Shown here one piece after another: positions 33,316 through 46,520 of a stretch of 64,000 bases of DNA. Both the position numbers and the translations under genes were made by a program. Position 1 is the first letter of the stretch. Every line of letters starts with the position of its first letter. Below the pieces are notes generated by a model. It was not told the DNA's origin. It ran no database searches and worked only from the letters and a program-made list of their open reading frames with translations. Source of the stretch: Grifola frondosa (taxonomy: Eukaryota; Basidiomycota; Agaricomycetes; Polyporales; Grifolaceae); NCBI GenBank assembly GCA_001683735.1, contig LUGG01000001.1, forward strand, positions 186,001-250,000. Direction: 5' to 3'.

Positions 33316-34467
33316 AACCACGGATGAGCACGCATCTGCTACTGCTGATCAGATGCCTTCTCACTTTGGACTGTTGCTGCGAACATCCACGTCAATCTCA
33401 ATACCCACCCTCCCTTGGTGTGGATGTCTGGCTGTTGTGTCCTGCGTTGTCTTTTCATTTGTATATTCTGAAACTGCTGTCCGCGTGGCTATTTTGCTTT
33501 CTTGTTTTTACTATGCTATCTTCATGCATATTGTTCAATGCTTGCTGGCATGTGGCCCTAGAACACAGTTCGCGGCTGAAATCTCGAGCGGGTAGTTTGG
33601 CCTCGTAATCGCTTTCAGCTTTTTTGTGAAGATATCTCTCTGTCATATATTCTTTGCTTCCTGATCACCGCTCAGCGCTCAATTACCACGCTCGCCATGG
33701 ATCTCCCTCGGTTCCGCGCGATCTGTATTATCCACAGATTATTTTTGGCCACCATGACTATACAACTGATGCTTCTCTGCAGCTACTAAGTAAGTACCAA
33801 GCAGGATCAGGATTTCCGTTTCCCATGATGTTCACCAGCTGGATATTTACCTTTTTTGGAGCATCAGTGATACCGTTCACATGGGAAACATCGTCGCATA
33901 TGGCAAACATGGCTGGTGGAATTCGTCTTATATGGATCCTTCGAGGCTTTTCGTATTCCATGTAGGTCAGAGATGACGCGTGACTTCTCCTTCCCAGTCA
34001 ACTTTTCGGTTGCGCCACAGTGGTGTACATTTCGTGGCACATTGATGACCTGGCCTTGCTCATCAATCATTGTAAGTGTGTTTTCAGTCCAAGTTCAGGA
34101 ACTCGAGCTCAAGTTTTAACACGACGGGACATAAACGCATGGCCGCGAGCTGGGGTAGGATTGCCGCACAGGGTGCGCAAGTGGAAATCGACGTCAAGAT
34201 GTCAGGGGAATCATTCAAGTAAGGCATCCAGACCGCGCTAATGATGCACGAAGTCCTGACGCCATGCAGGGCGGCAGGGAACACTCCTCAGCATGATGTG
34301 GACGATGAGTTCATATCCTTTCTTAATGTCTGGTGCTATGACGGTTGCTTCGAAGACGTAGTGTTCTATGTTCTAGTCGTCTCCGGATGGTATAAGAATC
34401 CTCTTTAACTCCCGTTCAAATTGCCCCACTTCGACCTGCCAGCCCATCTGACCCCCTTCCCCCAACC
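33316..34467. other. Intergenic, no gene supported
   Basis: A plus-strand frame at 33654-33965 contains a hydrophobic stretch (FTSWIFTFFGASVIPF) but no recognised family and no clear intron joins. The last 80 bp before 34468 are pyrimidine-rich, as in basidiomycete 5' leaders. Confidence 0.4.
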
Positions 34468-35948
34468 ATGATGAGACTATCGTCTCTCTCCGTTGTTCTC
34501 TTGACCGCTGTGTCTTCTGTCCTTGGACAAAATACCACATTCCTCACTGGCCTTGCCCAGGTTTTGCAGGATTCCGGATGTGCCCAGTTGGCGACTATAG
34601 CCACCACTCAGCTCAACGCGAGCACCCTTGGCCAGACTCTCTTGGGGCAAGTCTCCAGCGGTCAACCGTTTGTTTTCTTCGCACCTAATAATCAAGCCTG
34701 TACGTGCCGCACCTCACATTCGTATATTCGCCATTGACAGTTTCGTCAGTTTCCATTGCGCCTTCCAATGTTACTTCCGACTCTGGTAGGCTCACCGACA
34801 TCGTAGCCTACCACATGGTTCCCGGAAATTTCTCGAGTGTCTCGACAACATACCCGAACGTTACTCTCGGCCGTACATTACTGAACGATCCTTCCCTTGT
34901 CCAACTCGAGGGCGGTAAGAGCCAGGCAATCGCCTGGGCTATTCGTGCAGATGGAAAAACTCATGTCCTAAACCAAAAGTGAGCTGCCCAGCGGTCTCTC
35001 TAACTGCTGAACTAACCTCCGCCTTCCAGCAATGATTCCATTGTCGTCAACACCACCACATTTGGCAACGTCACTATCAACGTCATCGACCATGTGTTGA
35101 ACATCCCGGCGTCATTTGAGAATACGATTCCGCAGGACAACATGTCTCTCGCGACGGTGCAGACCTCACTCAGCGCAGTCTCCATACCCTTCCTCAATGC
35201 CAGCACCAACCAGGCGAGCAACGTGTCGCTCTTCCAGGTCCTCAACACTGGATTGCACGGTTTCACATTCTTCGCGCCGAACAACACTGCCGTGCAGCAC
35301 GCGATGACTGCGCTGCAGGGCCTCAGCAGCAATGCCACCGCCATACAGGCACTCTTCCAGAACCACGTGCGTACCTCACTTCTCTGCTGATGTTCAGGAC
35401 GGTGGGCTGAATGCACCTATGACGTTGATAGCTGATCAATGGATCAACGGTGTACTCTTCGGAGCTCGTCGGTCAGACGTTCACCTCCGCCGCTGGCGAG
35501 ACGCTCTCGTTTTCGTTCAACGCGACTGGGCAATATGTAACCTCAGGCAACACCACCGCGCGCATCGTCCAGCCCGACGTGCTCCTCACCAACGGCGTCA
35601 TCCACGTCATCGACAATGTGCTCGTCAACACCCAGAGTGATGCAAGTGCAGCCAGCTCCGCGTGAGTAATAGCTATTTTTGATCCCTGACGCGGGTGCTA
35701 ATTCGGAATTCCCTCGAAGTGCCTCTTCTGCGTCCTCAGCAGCGACACAATCCACATCGCAGACCGCGCCCATCGGCGCCTCGCAGACGGCCTCCCTCAC
35801 AGGCTCTTCCAGTTCTGGTGCTGGGTCCCCTACTGGATCCAACAATGCTGCGTCGATAGCGTTGAGGGTACCTGGTGCCGGGACACTTGTGGGAATGGGT
35901 TTCGCTCTCGTTGGGGTGCTGCTTGGTGGTTTGATGACTCTTGCCTGA
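34468..35948 (+). CDS. Secreted fasciclin (FAS1) domain protein, probably GPI-anchored
   Basis: A signal peptide (MMRLSSLSVVLLTAVSSVLG) is followed by two FAS1-type units. The first has FVFFAPNNQA and IVAYHMVPGNFSS; the second has FTFFAPNNTAVQHAM, a TVYSSELVG strand and VLLTNGVIHVIDNVLVN. A Ser/Thr/Ala-rich stalk and a C-terminal hydrophobic segment (VGMGFALVGVLLGGLMTLA) without a charged tail fit GPI attachment. Many Asn-X-Ser/Thr sites are present. FAS1 proteins act in cell-wall adhesion and appear during fruiting or mycelial contact in basidiomycetes. Five exons; the start pair ATGATG leaves a choice of 34468 or 34471. Confidence 0.92.
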
Positions 35949-36330
35949 GACGTCAATGGAGGGTTCCGCTGGTGATGGGTGATAGTTTGATTTGGACTAC
36001 TTCGGTCATTCGATGTCTCGGTTATACTCGAGATGTGAACTTTGTGCTTTTAGTGCTTATACCTTTACGATGTTTACGATGTTTGTTCTTAAGACTTGAG
36101 CTTGAAACTTGGGCTTTCTGCAGCACCTTCCTATTTTAATCACACGTGCGCGCCCTCACTCAAAATCGTCGGATTCCGTTAAACGCAGTAGATTTTGATG
36201 CCTTGTACAACTGAAATATAGCTTTCATAAAGCTTGACCCCTCAACCGCGTCTGCGTGCCTCGTGCCATCGTGTCGTATTCCAAGAGAGAACTGGAAGAA
36301 TCGTCGGCGTCAACGGTCGGACCATCTCCA

Positions 36331-36700
36331 TCATGTTCGTGGTTTGGAAGCCGTCTCGTCCTCCTCATCTGTCGGAAATAGGTCACGGACATTGAGGGGA
36401 AGGTGAGTGCCCTCCGTCGAGTCCCGGCCAAATGAGACTGAGAAAATGGCAGACTCAAATCGTGCTTTATTCACTGGGTCAGGCATGAAATCGATTGTGA
36501 AACAAATCATGCCAGGATCGTCTTGAGGGGAGTTCCACAAAATAATGGTAAAGTACGACTCGTCGTCGTTGGCTCGCCCGATTTGGGCACCGGTATCCTC
36601 TGGAGTCGGTTGGAAGATGCAGTTGGGCTCTAGGTCATTAAATTTCTTGCGGTTTTTTGGGAGGAATAGGGACGTCTGCGCCGCTGTTCAAATTTTCCCG
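36331..36700 (-). pseudogene. Fragment of an unrecognised family, inverted paralog of the gene at 37-38.4 kb
   Basis: The minus strand encodes FNDLEPNCIF, IGRANDDESYF, then IDFMPDPVNKARFESAIFSV and a tail ending ASKPRT. Segment by segment this parallels the plus-strand product near 37890-38180 (IGRANDAQSYF, VPDPTKKARFESAVFKV). No start codon or upstream exons could be placed, and the sequence upstream of 36700 has stops, so this is probably a truncated copy. The function of the family is unknown to me. Confidence 0.5.
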
Positions 36701-36984
36701 TGCACATCACCTGGGACTGTATACTTTCAAGTGAGATAAATGTCAGCACGAAGTACATCTCTGGGTTTTTTTGTCACTGACGTGTAGGAATGCTCCTGAC
36801 AGAGAGTCGTTAATATATAATTGAACCGTTTAGGAATTAATGACGATGTACGTCTTCCATCGAGTGTTCAGGAGCGGTGGACTGAGAAAGACCACAGTTC
36901 TTCTCTGAGGTCCTATAGAGCAGGCGCTTGAGGGTAAGAATGACGATAGGTGACGATGTGATGATTGTTTACGTGTTTGGTGCG

Positions 36985-38404
36985 TTCAATTTTCTAATCC
37001 AATCCTACAGGGATCATTAGATACAACAGAGGAGCATCGCACGACTCAGACCCGCTTCAAGTTCATCTTGCTGTACGATACCATGACGGGTGGCAACTCT
37101 CGCTCCGTTACGAAAGATAGCTATCTCGGGAAACTGAATGATCTCGGTCAGTGTTTCGTCGCTTGGTGCTGGTCAATTGGCGGACGCTGACTTTTGATAC
37201 ATCATTTGCGATCTCCTAGAGATATATGGTCTCAAGATGAAGTTGCAAATGTCGGATCGACCTTTTACTCACTACCTGCTTTTCCAGATCGACTTTGCAA
37301 AAGCGAATTTTTTTGAAGACTTCCGCCTCGGAAACCCGCTCGAAGATTGGACCAAATTTCACGCAAAATGAACACCATGGTTTAAAGAATAGTACAACGG
37401 CGCCTTCAGGGCTGCCGACCTATGTGACTGGTGAGTATATTCGTTTGCATGACAAGTATCTTACAGACAATTTCGAGAAATCCATCTACAGCGAGCATGT
37501 TGTTCTGTGGGGTTCGACGGTCTACGAGATAAGGGCACTCAGTCGTTCTGTCATATGCGCGGGTTCAATGTCGCATCACCCACGCGATACATGCATGCAC
37601 CGTAGAAAGACCGCACTGACGCTCTGGCCGTTACGAGAAGAATCGTTCTCCTGCTCGAGATATGACAACGTGCATTCAGTAACCTGGTACGTGGTTTCAC
37701 TCGGATTGCCACTCTAATTTCGCTTACATCGATGTCAGACATTAAGTGCAACTGCGGGGACGTGAGTTGTTCCACATCGACTAATAGATATTCAAGCTCA
37801 CGATCATTTTCCCATCAGTGCAGCATCCACACACCCATGTGAAGGGGACTATCGAGACAAACCGCGCCCCTCGTTGCATTGGCTGCGAAGGCGTAAACCA
37901 TTCAGTGACCCAGAACCAGGATGTGTCTACATTCCGATCCCGGATGACGAGGGGTTGCAGATCGGGCGCGCCAACGACGCACAGTCGTATTTCAACCTCA
38001 CTCTGTCGCGTATTGAGCAGGAAGAAGAGAAAAACCAGCTAGTCTTTGGGATCGGATTCGTCCCCGATCCCACCAAGAAAGCCCGGTTCGAGTCTGCGGT
38101 CTTCAAGGTCGCATTCGGGTATGACGGCAACGGCAAACGCCACCAAATGGAAATTAGAGACATCTCTCCAAAAGAAGAGCGGGGGGATTATAGTGAAGTC
38201 CATTTTGGGCGAGAATCCGAGGGAAGCGTGCAGGTGTCCTTGGGGAAGAGTGCAGCCTCGTTGGCGGGCGGAGGTCGCCTGACGACAAACGCGGAGTACA
38301 CCCGCAAAACTCCCTACGCGTCAGAGGGCAAGGTGTGCACACTTCCATCGCGGTATGGACGTATCAAGAAGACGAAGGAGCAGCTGGACAACATGACCAG
38401 CTAG
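36985..38404 (+). CDS. Hypothetical protein, unrecognised fungal family
   Basis: Three coding pieces are visible: SLDTTEEHRTTQTRFKFILL (near 37010-37140), then after an intron EIYGLKMKLQMSDRPFTHYL with FQIDFAKANFFEDF, and a long last exon (about 37840-38404) with FSDPEPGCVYIPIPDDEG, IGRANDAQSYF, FVPDPTKKARFESAVFKVAF and a basic C terminus RYGRIKKTKEQLDN. The join between 37370 and 37840 is not resolved; two separate genes are possible. No signal peptide or membrane segment is seen. The last exon matches an inverted fragment 1.5 kb upstream. I do not recognise the family and assign no function. Confidence 0.5.
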
Positions 38405-40052
38405 AGACCCAGTATAGCAGTCCGTCACACTTCCGGCTGCCGCGGCAATTGGCGTGACTTGGATGGAATTTTGGAGCAAAGCGGTATTGATATAAAATCG
38501 AAGAAGAATCACTTTGTGGTTGGGAACTGAGAAACACCCGTACAGGCGAAACCTAGATCTCAGCAACGGCACTAGCACTGCTGTGTAGTATTGTCCGGGT
38601 TCCCTTCATGTACTTCGTCATTTCGATGCCTCCTGGAAAGCCGCAGCAGCATTGTCCAACATCTTACCTGAGTTTCCTCTAGTACGAGCGAATATGATTA
38701 ATATTAAGAGGCGATACGAAGGCGGCATGTATGCGAATGAGCACGAGGCCAGAGTCAGATATTTGCCTGGAGTGACATAATGCTCGCGAACTAGGGTCAG
38801 ACAGCTTGATTTCGGCACGACGTTGCAATGGGCATTTATGAACTAGGAGGACTGAAGGCAAACGAAGCGACTCATAGCATAGTGGACCACGAGGCACGCA
38901 GTCCACAGAAATATTGCTGCATGTCGAAAGGCAAAGCTTCATGTATGCTAGGACGCATCGAATCTCCACAAGCCCGCCCTTTACATTCTTGTGACTGATT
39001 AGCCAAGCTGGAGTGGTCTCTGAAACGCAGCAAGTACTCATCCATTGAATAGATTTACGTTACCATTGATGCATAGTTCATATACTGTACATATGAGCAT
39101 CCCGTCGATCCTCCTATCGGTATTCCTACTCCTACAGCCTTCGCAATGTTACCAGTGGGAGGTCTTTCCGTCAATGCGAGCCCATTGTCCGTTAAAGTAG
39201 TCAACAGTTCATTGGCGTCGAAATAGCAAGAAATGGTGATGTTGTGTAGATGAGAGTTTGAGGTAGGCGGAGAGGCCGAGGTCAGAAGACTCCAGACCGG
39301 GTGACTCCTGGTTGCAGCTGGTGACTTGCCAGCCTTCTTCTTCTCCGTTTTCGCTCTCTCCTAGTTCTCTCGTCTTCCCCTTGCTATCAGCGCATTCTGC
39401 AAGTCTTAAGCTCCTGAGGGTAGTCATATTGTCTGGTCGTCTGAAGGGTCTCGTTGGTGGAAACCTTTGGTGTATTCGAGAACTTTTCATCCAGGTGCCT
39501 TTCCCATCATATTACTGTCCTCCTTGCAATACATTATAAACCGATGGCTGATTTCGTTACCAGCCAAGCATTGCATAACTTTGGCTGTGGACGTGGTCCT
39601 CCTGAGCTCGTCAGGTCTGAGTAAGCAGCCGGTGCCTTCTCTCATTCCTCGTCACATCTCTCGAATATCGTCGAGGTTTGCAGGTTCGTCCCCATACGCT
39701 TACTCGCGCAGGAGTCCTCATACATGATCTTTCATAGTAACTAGGGCACGCACTAGCTCTAGCTACTTCTGCCTATCTGATAATTTGTCATTCTGTCTGC
39801 CCGGGAGTGCTCCACTACATACTGGAAGCTTGTACTCGTCAATCCGTCACCAACCCCTACCAGGTTCACCACATCTCCTGAGGCCTGAATTGTCTGCCTC
39901 CCCCAAGCTGTGCCCGTCATGACGACCAGGCCAACCCGCTCACCCAGTATTCCTATCCCCGCCAGCTCTGCTGCACGTAACATTGAGAATGTTTTATCCA
40001 TTCCCTCACTATCAGTCCTGCCTCACGCCCTCGACTAACTTCCACCAGCGCT
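38405..40052. other. Intergenic, no gene supported
   Basis: About 1.65 kb. Minus-strand frames at 38.6-39.5 kb reach about 90-120 codons without recognisable motifs. The final part is the Gid1-like gene's upstream region. Confidence 0.4.
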
Positions 40053-42809
40053 ATGGCGAGCCTCAACCTCTCCCGCAATAACACCGCACCCCCACGCTCT
40101 CTCTCAGGTAGCTACTCAGCCGTAACTGTGCTTCCTAGAGGCCGCCCAGCGGGGAATTCTCCAGCAAGTACGTCTACAGCACCCATCTTTGAGCCACGCA
40201 TCATCCGTGCTACTAATACCCCCAACCCGCCTCGCGACCCCGCATGTGTTCTCCCTTTCGCACCGTCCACCTCCCCTGTCACCTCCCGCCCGCGCCGCCT
40301 AAGCTCTGCCCTTCGCTCGGCGAACCCAACCAGCGCCAGCACACCCGTTCACCGGTCAGTTCCTCCACCAAGCAGCACCACCTATGCACACGGGTTTCCG
40401 CGGCCAGCCTACCTTGAGTATTCCTCGCTGCGTGACCTCCTCCATACGGATGCAGCTCCAGCGCTGCCTGCCACGGGTCGCATAGGATATGCATATACCC
40501 TCAGTTCGGGATCGGCAGATACAAGTGTTGGCGGCAGCCCTGCGCCAACTATCATCCCATACCCGCATCGCCGCCGGGAACTCACACCGCAGCTCGACAG
40601 CGATGATGAGAGCACCGCGAGCCCACCGCCTCCGGCTGTGGGTCCTGCCGCCCCCGGTACAAGCACTACGATGCTGAGTGTGAATCCTGTACTGAGACTG
40701 CCGACACGTTGGAGCGAGCAGGACCGGCTGCCCGCGCTGAGCATCTCTGCGGATGGGCGCGAGCTCACATTCTGTGGTACGTTGGCTATCAGACGAGTTC
40801 GGTGGTTATGGACTGAGCGTTGATGTGCAGGGCCGTCATGTGTTGGTGATCGCGAGTCGAGTGCGGCACGAGCAAACCATCCTATCCCTCCCGCATGTGG
40901 GATATATTACTACGAGGTGGAAATTTTGCAGAGAAGCGCGAAAGGGTGCGTACATTCTCCTTCCAATGTTCGCTGTGGCTTATGGCCGTCGCGGATCGCG
41001 TCATAGGTACATCAGCATTGGGTAGGTCAGGCATTCTATGCCACGAAGAAGTACTTACATTTGATGGTAGCTTCTCGTCACCGGATGTGCGCCTTTCGCG
41101 ACTGCCCGGTTGGGAGAAGAACTCATGGGGTTATCATGCCGATGACGGGTGCTCGTTCGCTGGACAGAAAGATGGCAGTCCGTATGGGCCAACCTTCGAC
41201 GGTGAGATCACTTAGGATCCTTACTTTCAAGTTTCTTGATGTATTGGTGCGTAGCGGGTGATATTATTGGCTGTGGAGTCGACTTTAGTCAGAACCGCGC
41301 GTTCTATACGAAGAATGGGGCCTTCCTCGGTGTGTCATTTGATCCAGAGCTCATGTTGATTCTTCCTGTTAATACATCAGGCACACGATAGGCATGGTGT
41401 TTGATAATGTCGGTAAATCGACGGAGCTGTATCCGTCTATTGGGATGCGTCATACTGCCGAAGCCGTGCGCGCGAACTTTGGGAACGCGCCGTTCAAGTA
41501 CGCTATCGAAGACCACGTTAGGGCGCAACGCGATGCAACATGGACGAGTGTGATGACCACGCGCGTGGACTTGGAGCTGCTGCGACTCAGCTCGAAAACG
41601 CGAGACCCGGGGGAGGCGGAAACAAGGTCAAGTAAGGAGAGCATGGAGGAGATGGAAGAAGAAGAGAAGCGAGCGCCGATGCGACAACTGGTGCTAGCAT
41701 ATCTTGCACATCACGGGTATGCGCGCACCGCACATGCTTTCCAGAAACAGTGTGCGGAACGTTCTCGGGTGCTTCCTCCTCGAGAGAAGGATATACCTCA
41801 AGTTACGCTGAACGCTCATGATGCGGACGCAGATGCAGATGTACTGATGGAAACAGACGAGACGCCGTCAAATGACACGCATACACGCAGTTATTCCTTT
41901 GGTCCATCCTCTACAGCTAATGCCTCGTCCGCCTCTAGTAGCATTGATTACGGGCTCGACCGCGAGCTACACACACGCCTCGAAATCACAAATACCATCC
42001 TTCGCGGGGACATGGACAGTGCCCTCGCCCTTACGTCTGTGCATTATCCGGCGGTGCTCAAACGCGAGCAGGGACTAGTTCTCTTCCACATGCGCTGTCG
42101 TAAATTTGTCGAGCTAGTGCTACAGGCGGGAGATGCTCTGCGGCGCGTGAAAGAGGCGGAGCGTATCCGCATGGAGAAAGAGAGGGAGGAGGAGAGCGCA
42201 GAAGCGGAAGCGATGGATGGAGCGGGCGCGATGGACGTGGACGATCCATCGTCCGAGGCCCAGTCCATGATAACTGCTCCTCCTGTTTCCAAGAATGTGC
42301 CTTCGGCACTGTCTCTCACTGCGCCCTCCGCCGCATCTGGACCTGTATCCGCTTCTCACACCGCTCTCTCCGCTGAGGCGAAATCAGCGCTGAATACTGC
42401 GATCGCGTACGGACAGACTCTCGAGGCGGATTATAAAACGGATACGCGGCCAGTTATTCGCACTCATTTGCGTCGCACGTTCGGTGTCGTCGCGTACGAA
42501 GATCCGTGTGCAGCAGGTGGCGAGGTGGGCGAGATTGCTGGACAGGAGGCGCGTGTAACACTCGCTGCAGAGGTGAATCAAGCGATCCTTGGTGAGCATC
42601 CATTTTCTACTCTTTTCCCGGAAGCGATTTCCTATTCTGTCGTGCTGAATACCATCTTCGATTTGTAATTAGAGTCCCAAGGCCGACCTGCTCACCCTGC
42701 GCTCGAGAGCATGTTCCGCCAGGCGGGCGCATGTGTCGTCCAGTTAGGATTACTTGGCGTCGGTGCGGCTGCGTTCGCAGACGTGAGGAAGGAATTCCTC
42801 GAAGCGTGA
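40053..42809 (+). CDS. RanBPM/Gid1-like SPRY-LisH-CTLH protein (GID/CTLH ubiquitin ligase scaffold)
   Basis: After a Pro/Ser-rich N terminus of about 230 residues, the SPRY domain is split over small exons: IYYYEVEI, YISIGFSSPDVRLSRLPGWEKNSWGYH, DIIGCGVDFSQNRAFYTKNG, and IGMVFDNVG followed by ELYPSIGMRH. LisH (QLVLAYLAHHGYARTAHAF) and CTLH (ILRGDMDSALALTSVHYP, FHMRCRKFVELV) follow, and the C-terminal CRA part ends in a separate exon AAAFADVRKEFLEA. The order and spacing match Gid1/Vid30 and RanBPM, the core of the GID/CTLH E3 ligase that degrades gluconeogenic enzymes when glucose returns. A low-complexity acidic insert sits inside CRA. Probably single-copy housekeeping. Confidence 0.93.
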
Positions 42810-43769
42810 TATCTCGGTTGGACATGTGTTTGTGATCTATTTCGTTCGGCCAGTGCTGTTCCACTCCTCTCAATTCGTTTTTCCAGGACCTACGCATTCT
42901 CACAGTGTTGTGTACGTTGTATCGCCGCTTGTATGATAATATGATAATGAAGAAATGTGCGAATATGTACTATTCGGGTGCGTACGACATACATTCAAGC
43001 AAACGTGGCGTGTATATCATCTACGTCTACTCCCCTGGCGAATGTGCTTCACGGAATATTTCTAAAATAGGAAAGCATCCTCAAATTTAAGCGATCATCG
43101 ATGTTTGCAAAGCCGTATCGTCCGGTGCAAAGAATGGTTCGGCAACATCCAGTGATACTTCTCTTGCCACTGCTTTGTAGGCCCTTATAGGTCCTGCCAG
43201 CGCAATCGTCGATCGTTGCGACATACCGATCGCAGTCTCGGCGATCTCTGATCAGCGTTTCCAGCTGTCCCTCGTTACCTCTTTTTACTCCGATAAAAAC
43301 CCTCATTAAGCATTCAGTATTATCAGTACTAATCGTTCTCGACGTACCCGATTTTAGTGTTTATGATATGGCCCCGGGCCATATCATAAACTGCTGTAGT
43401 TTCTCTCTGAGAAAGCACCAAGACGACGCGCTATGAACATGTCCGACCACACGCTTATATTAGTACTTCAAGTGTGCTCGGATCCGTCGTTAATAATTTT
43501 GCTGTGCATCCTTTCACGGATGGTCAACACCACACAGCGCGTTCGGCATGGAGCTCCTTCCTATATATTCAACTCTATCAACGTATATGGCTTTCGTCAG
43601 AATATCAGTGTCTGTCTAGAGATACCGCCAGTCTAATATTACAACGCCCAACAGGGTAGGAAGAGAGACTGGCATCGCCTGACCATGTAGTTCTCCTTTA
43701 ATCAAAAAACGATAGATAGTAGCAGTGATCCGTCCTTGAGTCGCATAAGTAATTCAACGCAGCGCAATC
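42810..43769. other. Intergenic between convergent genes; contains a strong palindrome
   Basis: About 960 bp between the Gid1-like stop and the ABC transporter stop on the other strand. No gene seen. The only structure I found is the inverted repeat at 43359-43391. Confidence 0.5.
43359..43391. repeat. Perfect 15-bp inverted repeat with 3-base loop
   Basis: GTTTATGATATGGCC is followed by three bases and its exact reverse complement GGCCATATCATAAAC. It would fold as a stable hairpin or cruciform. It lies between convergent genes, about 380 bp from the ABC transporter stop. Confidence 0.8.
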
Positions 43770-46520
43770 TTAAAGGAATGCTTGTGCTTGGAGCATCCAT
43801 ATGCGCGCGTACTCTCCCTCTTTTTTCAGCAGCTCGTCGTGAGTCCCTGCTTCAACGATCGCAGAGTCATTCATATACCTACAATCGCATCGTCAGCATG
43901 CATCATTTGGAAGGAAGTCGATAGCTGAAACTGACAGAATAAGATCGGCATGTCGCGTGAGGCTCCCGAAGCGTGTGACGAGAAGAGCATGGTCTTGCTT
44001 CCGCGAAGCTCACGAAGTCTCGCGAATAGATCTGCGGAAAGTATCAGCGGCGACGCTCCGCTCCAACAGGAGGACTCACCATGTTCTGCAGTTGGATCTA
44101 GAGAAGCACTTGGCTCGTCGAAAAGCAGCAGCCCGACCTTTGCGTCCTCAGAAACAACCGACCGCATGAACGTTCGTGAACTGTAAGAACACATTAATTA
44201 GCCACCATACGTAGAGCGCGAATCCGGGTACCAACACGGCAAGCCTTTGCATTTGGCCTCCGCTCAATGAGGGCCCGTTCGTCGAAGCCATACCTCCCTT
44301 CCCACGGACCGCAGAATAGTTGACATCTCGTCCAAACAGCGTATGCGTGCCTCAGGGAGCCCGGCATAATAATCGCGCACGGGACGCTCTAGGTAAGTGT
44401 CGAACCCTTCCGACAGGCGCTCAATAAATTCCTCTGCGCCACCCAACTTCGCAGCTTTATGAACGCGTTCGTCATCTCGGAAGTTTGAAGGGTCCCCCAG
44501 CGCGATATTATCTCTGATCTATGAATAGCAAATGACGCGTGAGACCTGGAGCTGATATGGGCATCAGCATACTTACCGAGAGGGGGAAGTGAGTATAGTC
44601 CTGGAATAGGACGGATATCGCCTGACGCAAGTCGAAGAGCTTCAACGTCCGAATGTCCAGCCCATTGACGAATATTTGTCCTTCTTCCGGGTCGTACAGG
44701 CGCACAATGAGCTTCAGAATTGTGCTCTTCCCGGAGCCGTTGGCACCAACAATAACCTAGTGGGACGTTATAAAACATGCGTAAATCCGGGAGAAGAGGA
44801 AAGATGTACGCAAAGCTGCCCTGGGGCGAGTTTGAAGGAAACATTACGGATGGCGAAGTTCGTGGCGCCCGGGTATTTGAACGAAACATTCCTGTGTCCA
44901 GAAATAAACGTCAATAAAGCAGTTCGGACAAAAAAAGACAGAATAGAACGACTAACCTAAACTCCAGAGCAACACCGCATATAAGCTTCTGTGCATCCTC
45001 CGGAAAGGGCATAGCCCCATCAACGATACGGTTCGGAATCTTCGCCACCTCATACAGCTTGCGCACGGTCGCGAGCTGGTCCGCGATCGAGACTGTCTGC
45101 GAGAATAAGCGATATACCGCGAAGGTGAAGTGCATAGTCGTCTGTTGGATGAGATTCAAGGACGCGAGCGAGACTGGCATCGAAGAAGGATATTGGACGG
45201 CACGTAGCGTGAAGACTATCTGTACCACAGACGTAAAAACAAAATTCAGATAGGCGGAATGGGATGGCGCACCTGAGGCAATTCGCGAAGGGGATCTTGC
45301 CACAGCGACCAAAACCTAAGCCCCGTTCGGCTTTCTTGCGCGCGACGTAGCTCCCAGAAGTCTCCAGCATCATCGCCTACACGACGCACCGTTTCTCGGA
45401 ATTCTAAAGACGGACGGAGACTGAACCTCAGTCATACTGAGAGTTTTTGCGAGAGGCCCTACCTGATGTGCTGAACTCGGCAAGGTTCCCCGCAATGAAC
45501 TCTTTGCGATGTTCCATATCATTAACCACACGTTTCAGGCCCTGCATCTGAATGAAATCCTTGTTCTTCGTCGTAGCGGCCCATACTGCGCCCGAATATG
45601 TTAGCATGGCCAATACCTCCAGCTACAAAATCGAACCCACCTCCCGCTCCCGAAAACGCTCCATAAGTATTAAACCAGTCAAACGCCGACGCCGAAAAGC
45701 TGATGATGGCAAGCAGAAACCCATCGCGCTGGCCGCTCAGAACGCTCCCGAGCACACCTACCTGCGACACAACCTGTACCGCGGCCGACATGATATGAAT
45801 CCCCATCTGCAGCGTGTCCCACGCGAGCCCGTGCCCGGACGAGGTGGACGCATCCTCGAGCTGGCGCTGAACTGCGGTATCCTCAAATGTGGGCAGGTCG
45901 AGCCTCGCGCGGGCGTGGAAGAGATGGATTGAGTACTGTTGCTTGAGACGGGCGCCGAGAGGGTATGAGAGCTGGCTCTTGACGATGGAGAGCAGTTGCC
46001 GCGAAAACAGTGCATGCGATGCGTGCGAGGGAGATGCGCAAGAGGAGCTCCTTATCGACACTGCGTGTGTCGATCGCAACTTGTAGCTGTATGGGAGAAC
46101 ATATACATGAGATCTCAGGCATCTGGCGTATGCGAGAGAAGGAAAACGCACAATGGTTAATAGTTGACCGGAATACCTGCCGATGTAAAGGCCTCAGCAG
46201 ACAGCATGTCAAGCAAGACAACGTGCGATAATACCACGAGCAGCAGCGGGCACCAACGATAGCACAGCCTCCACAGAAAAGTAAAGAAACAACAGCCACC
46301 AGCAACTGCGTATGCTTAGAATATCCTTGATCATTCTCCACAAGTATGGGAGCGTCTGATAGATCTCAAGATAACGCTCAAGCCTAGATGAACCAGGTAC
46401 ATTTGCGAGCTCTGGCTGGATCTCCTCGTAGAGGTCCCATACGCCGATGCGGGTGTGTTTGACACGCTGGGCATCGTTAGGATCGAAAGTCCCTTGCGAG
46501 TACTGCGAGTCCTCCTAGAG
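43770..46520 (-). CDS. Half-size ABC transporter (exporter type, TMD-NBD)
   Basis: The nucleotide-binding domain is complete: Walker [11 protein letters not shown]-loop region [10 protein letters not shown], signature [10 protein letters not shown], Walker [15 protein letters not shown] and the switch His in LFSSH. A short C-terminal tail ends [10 protein letters not shown]. The preceding membrane domain is spread over many exons, with helices such as [20 protein letters not shown] and segments around [15 protein letters not shown]. The half-transporter order suggests a homodimer that moves a substrate across a plasma or organelle membrane. The first exon could not be fixed; the reading begins around [18 protein letters not shown] after an acceptor near 46520, so the true start lies further upstream. 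The substrate is unknown. Confidence 0.85.

Noticed and set aside
32654..33595. 313-codon plus-strand frame
   Set aside because: Overlaps the HNH-type gene's repetitive tail in another frame; composition is shifted low-complexity.
33654..33965. 103-codon plus-strand frame with a hydrophobic block
   Set aside because: No signal for splicing, no family match, isolated; could not be supported as a gene.
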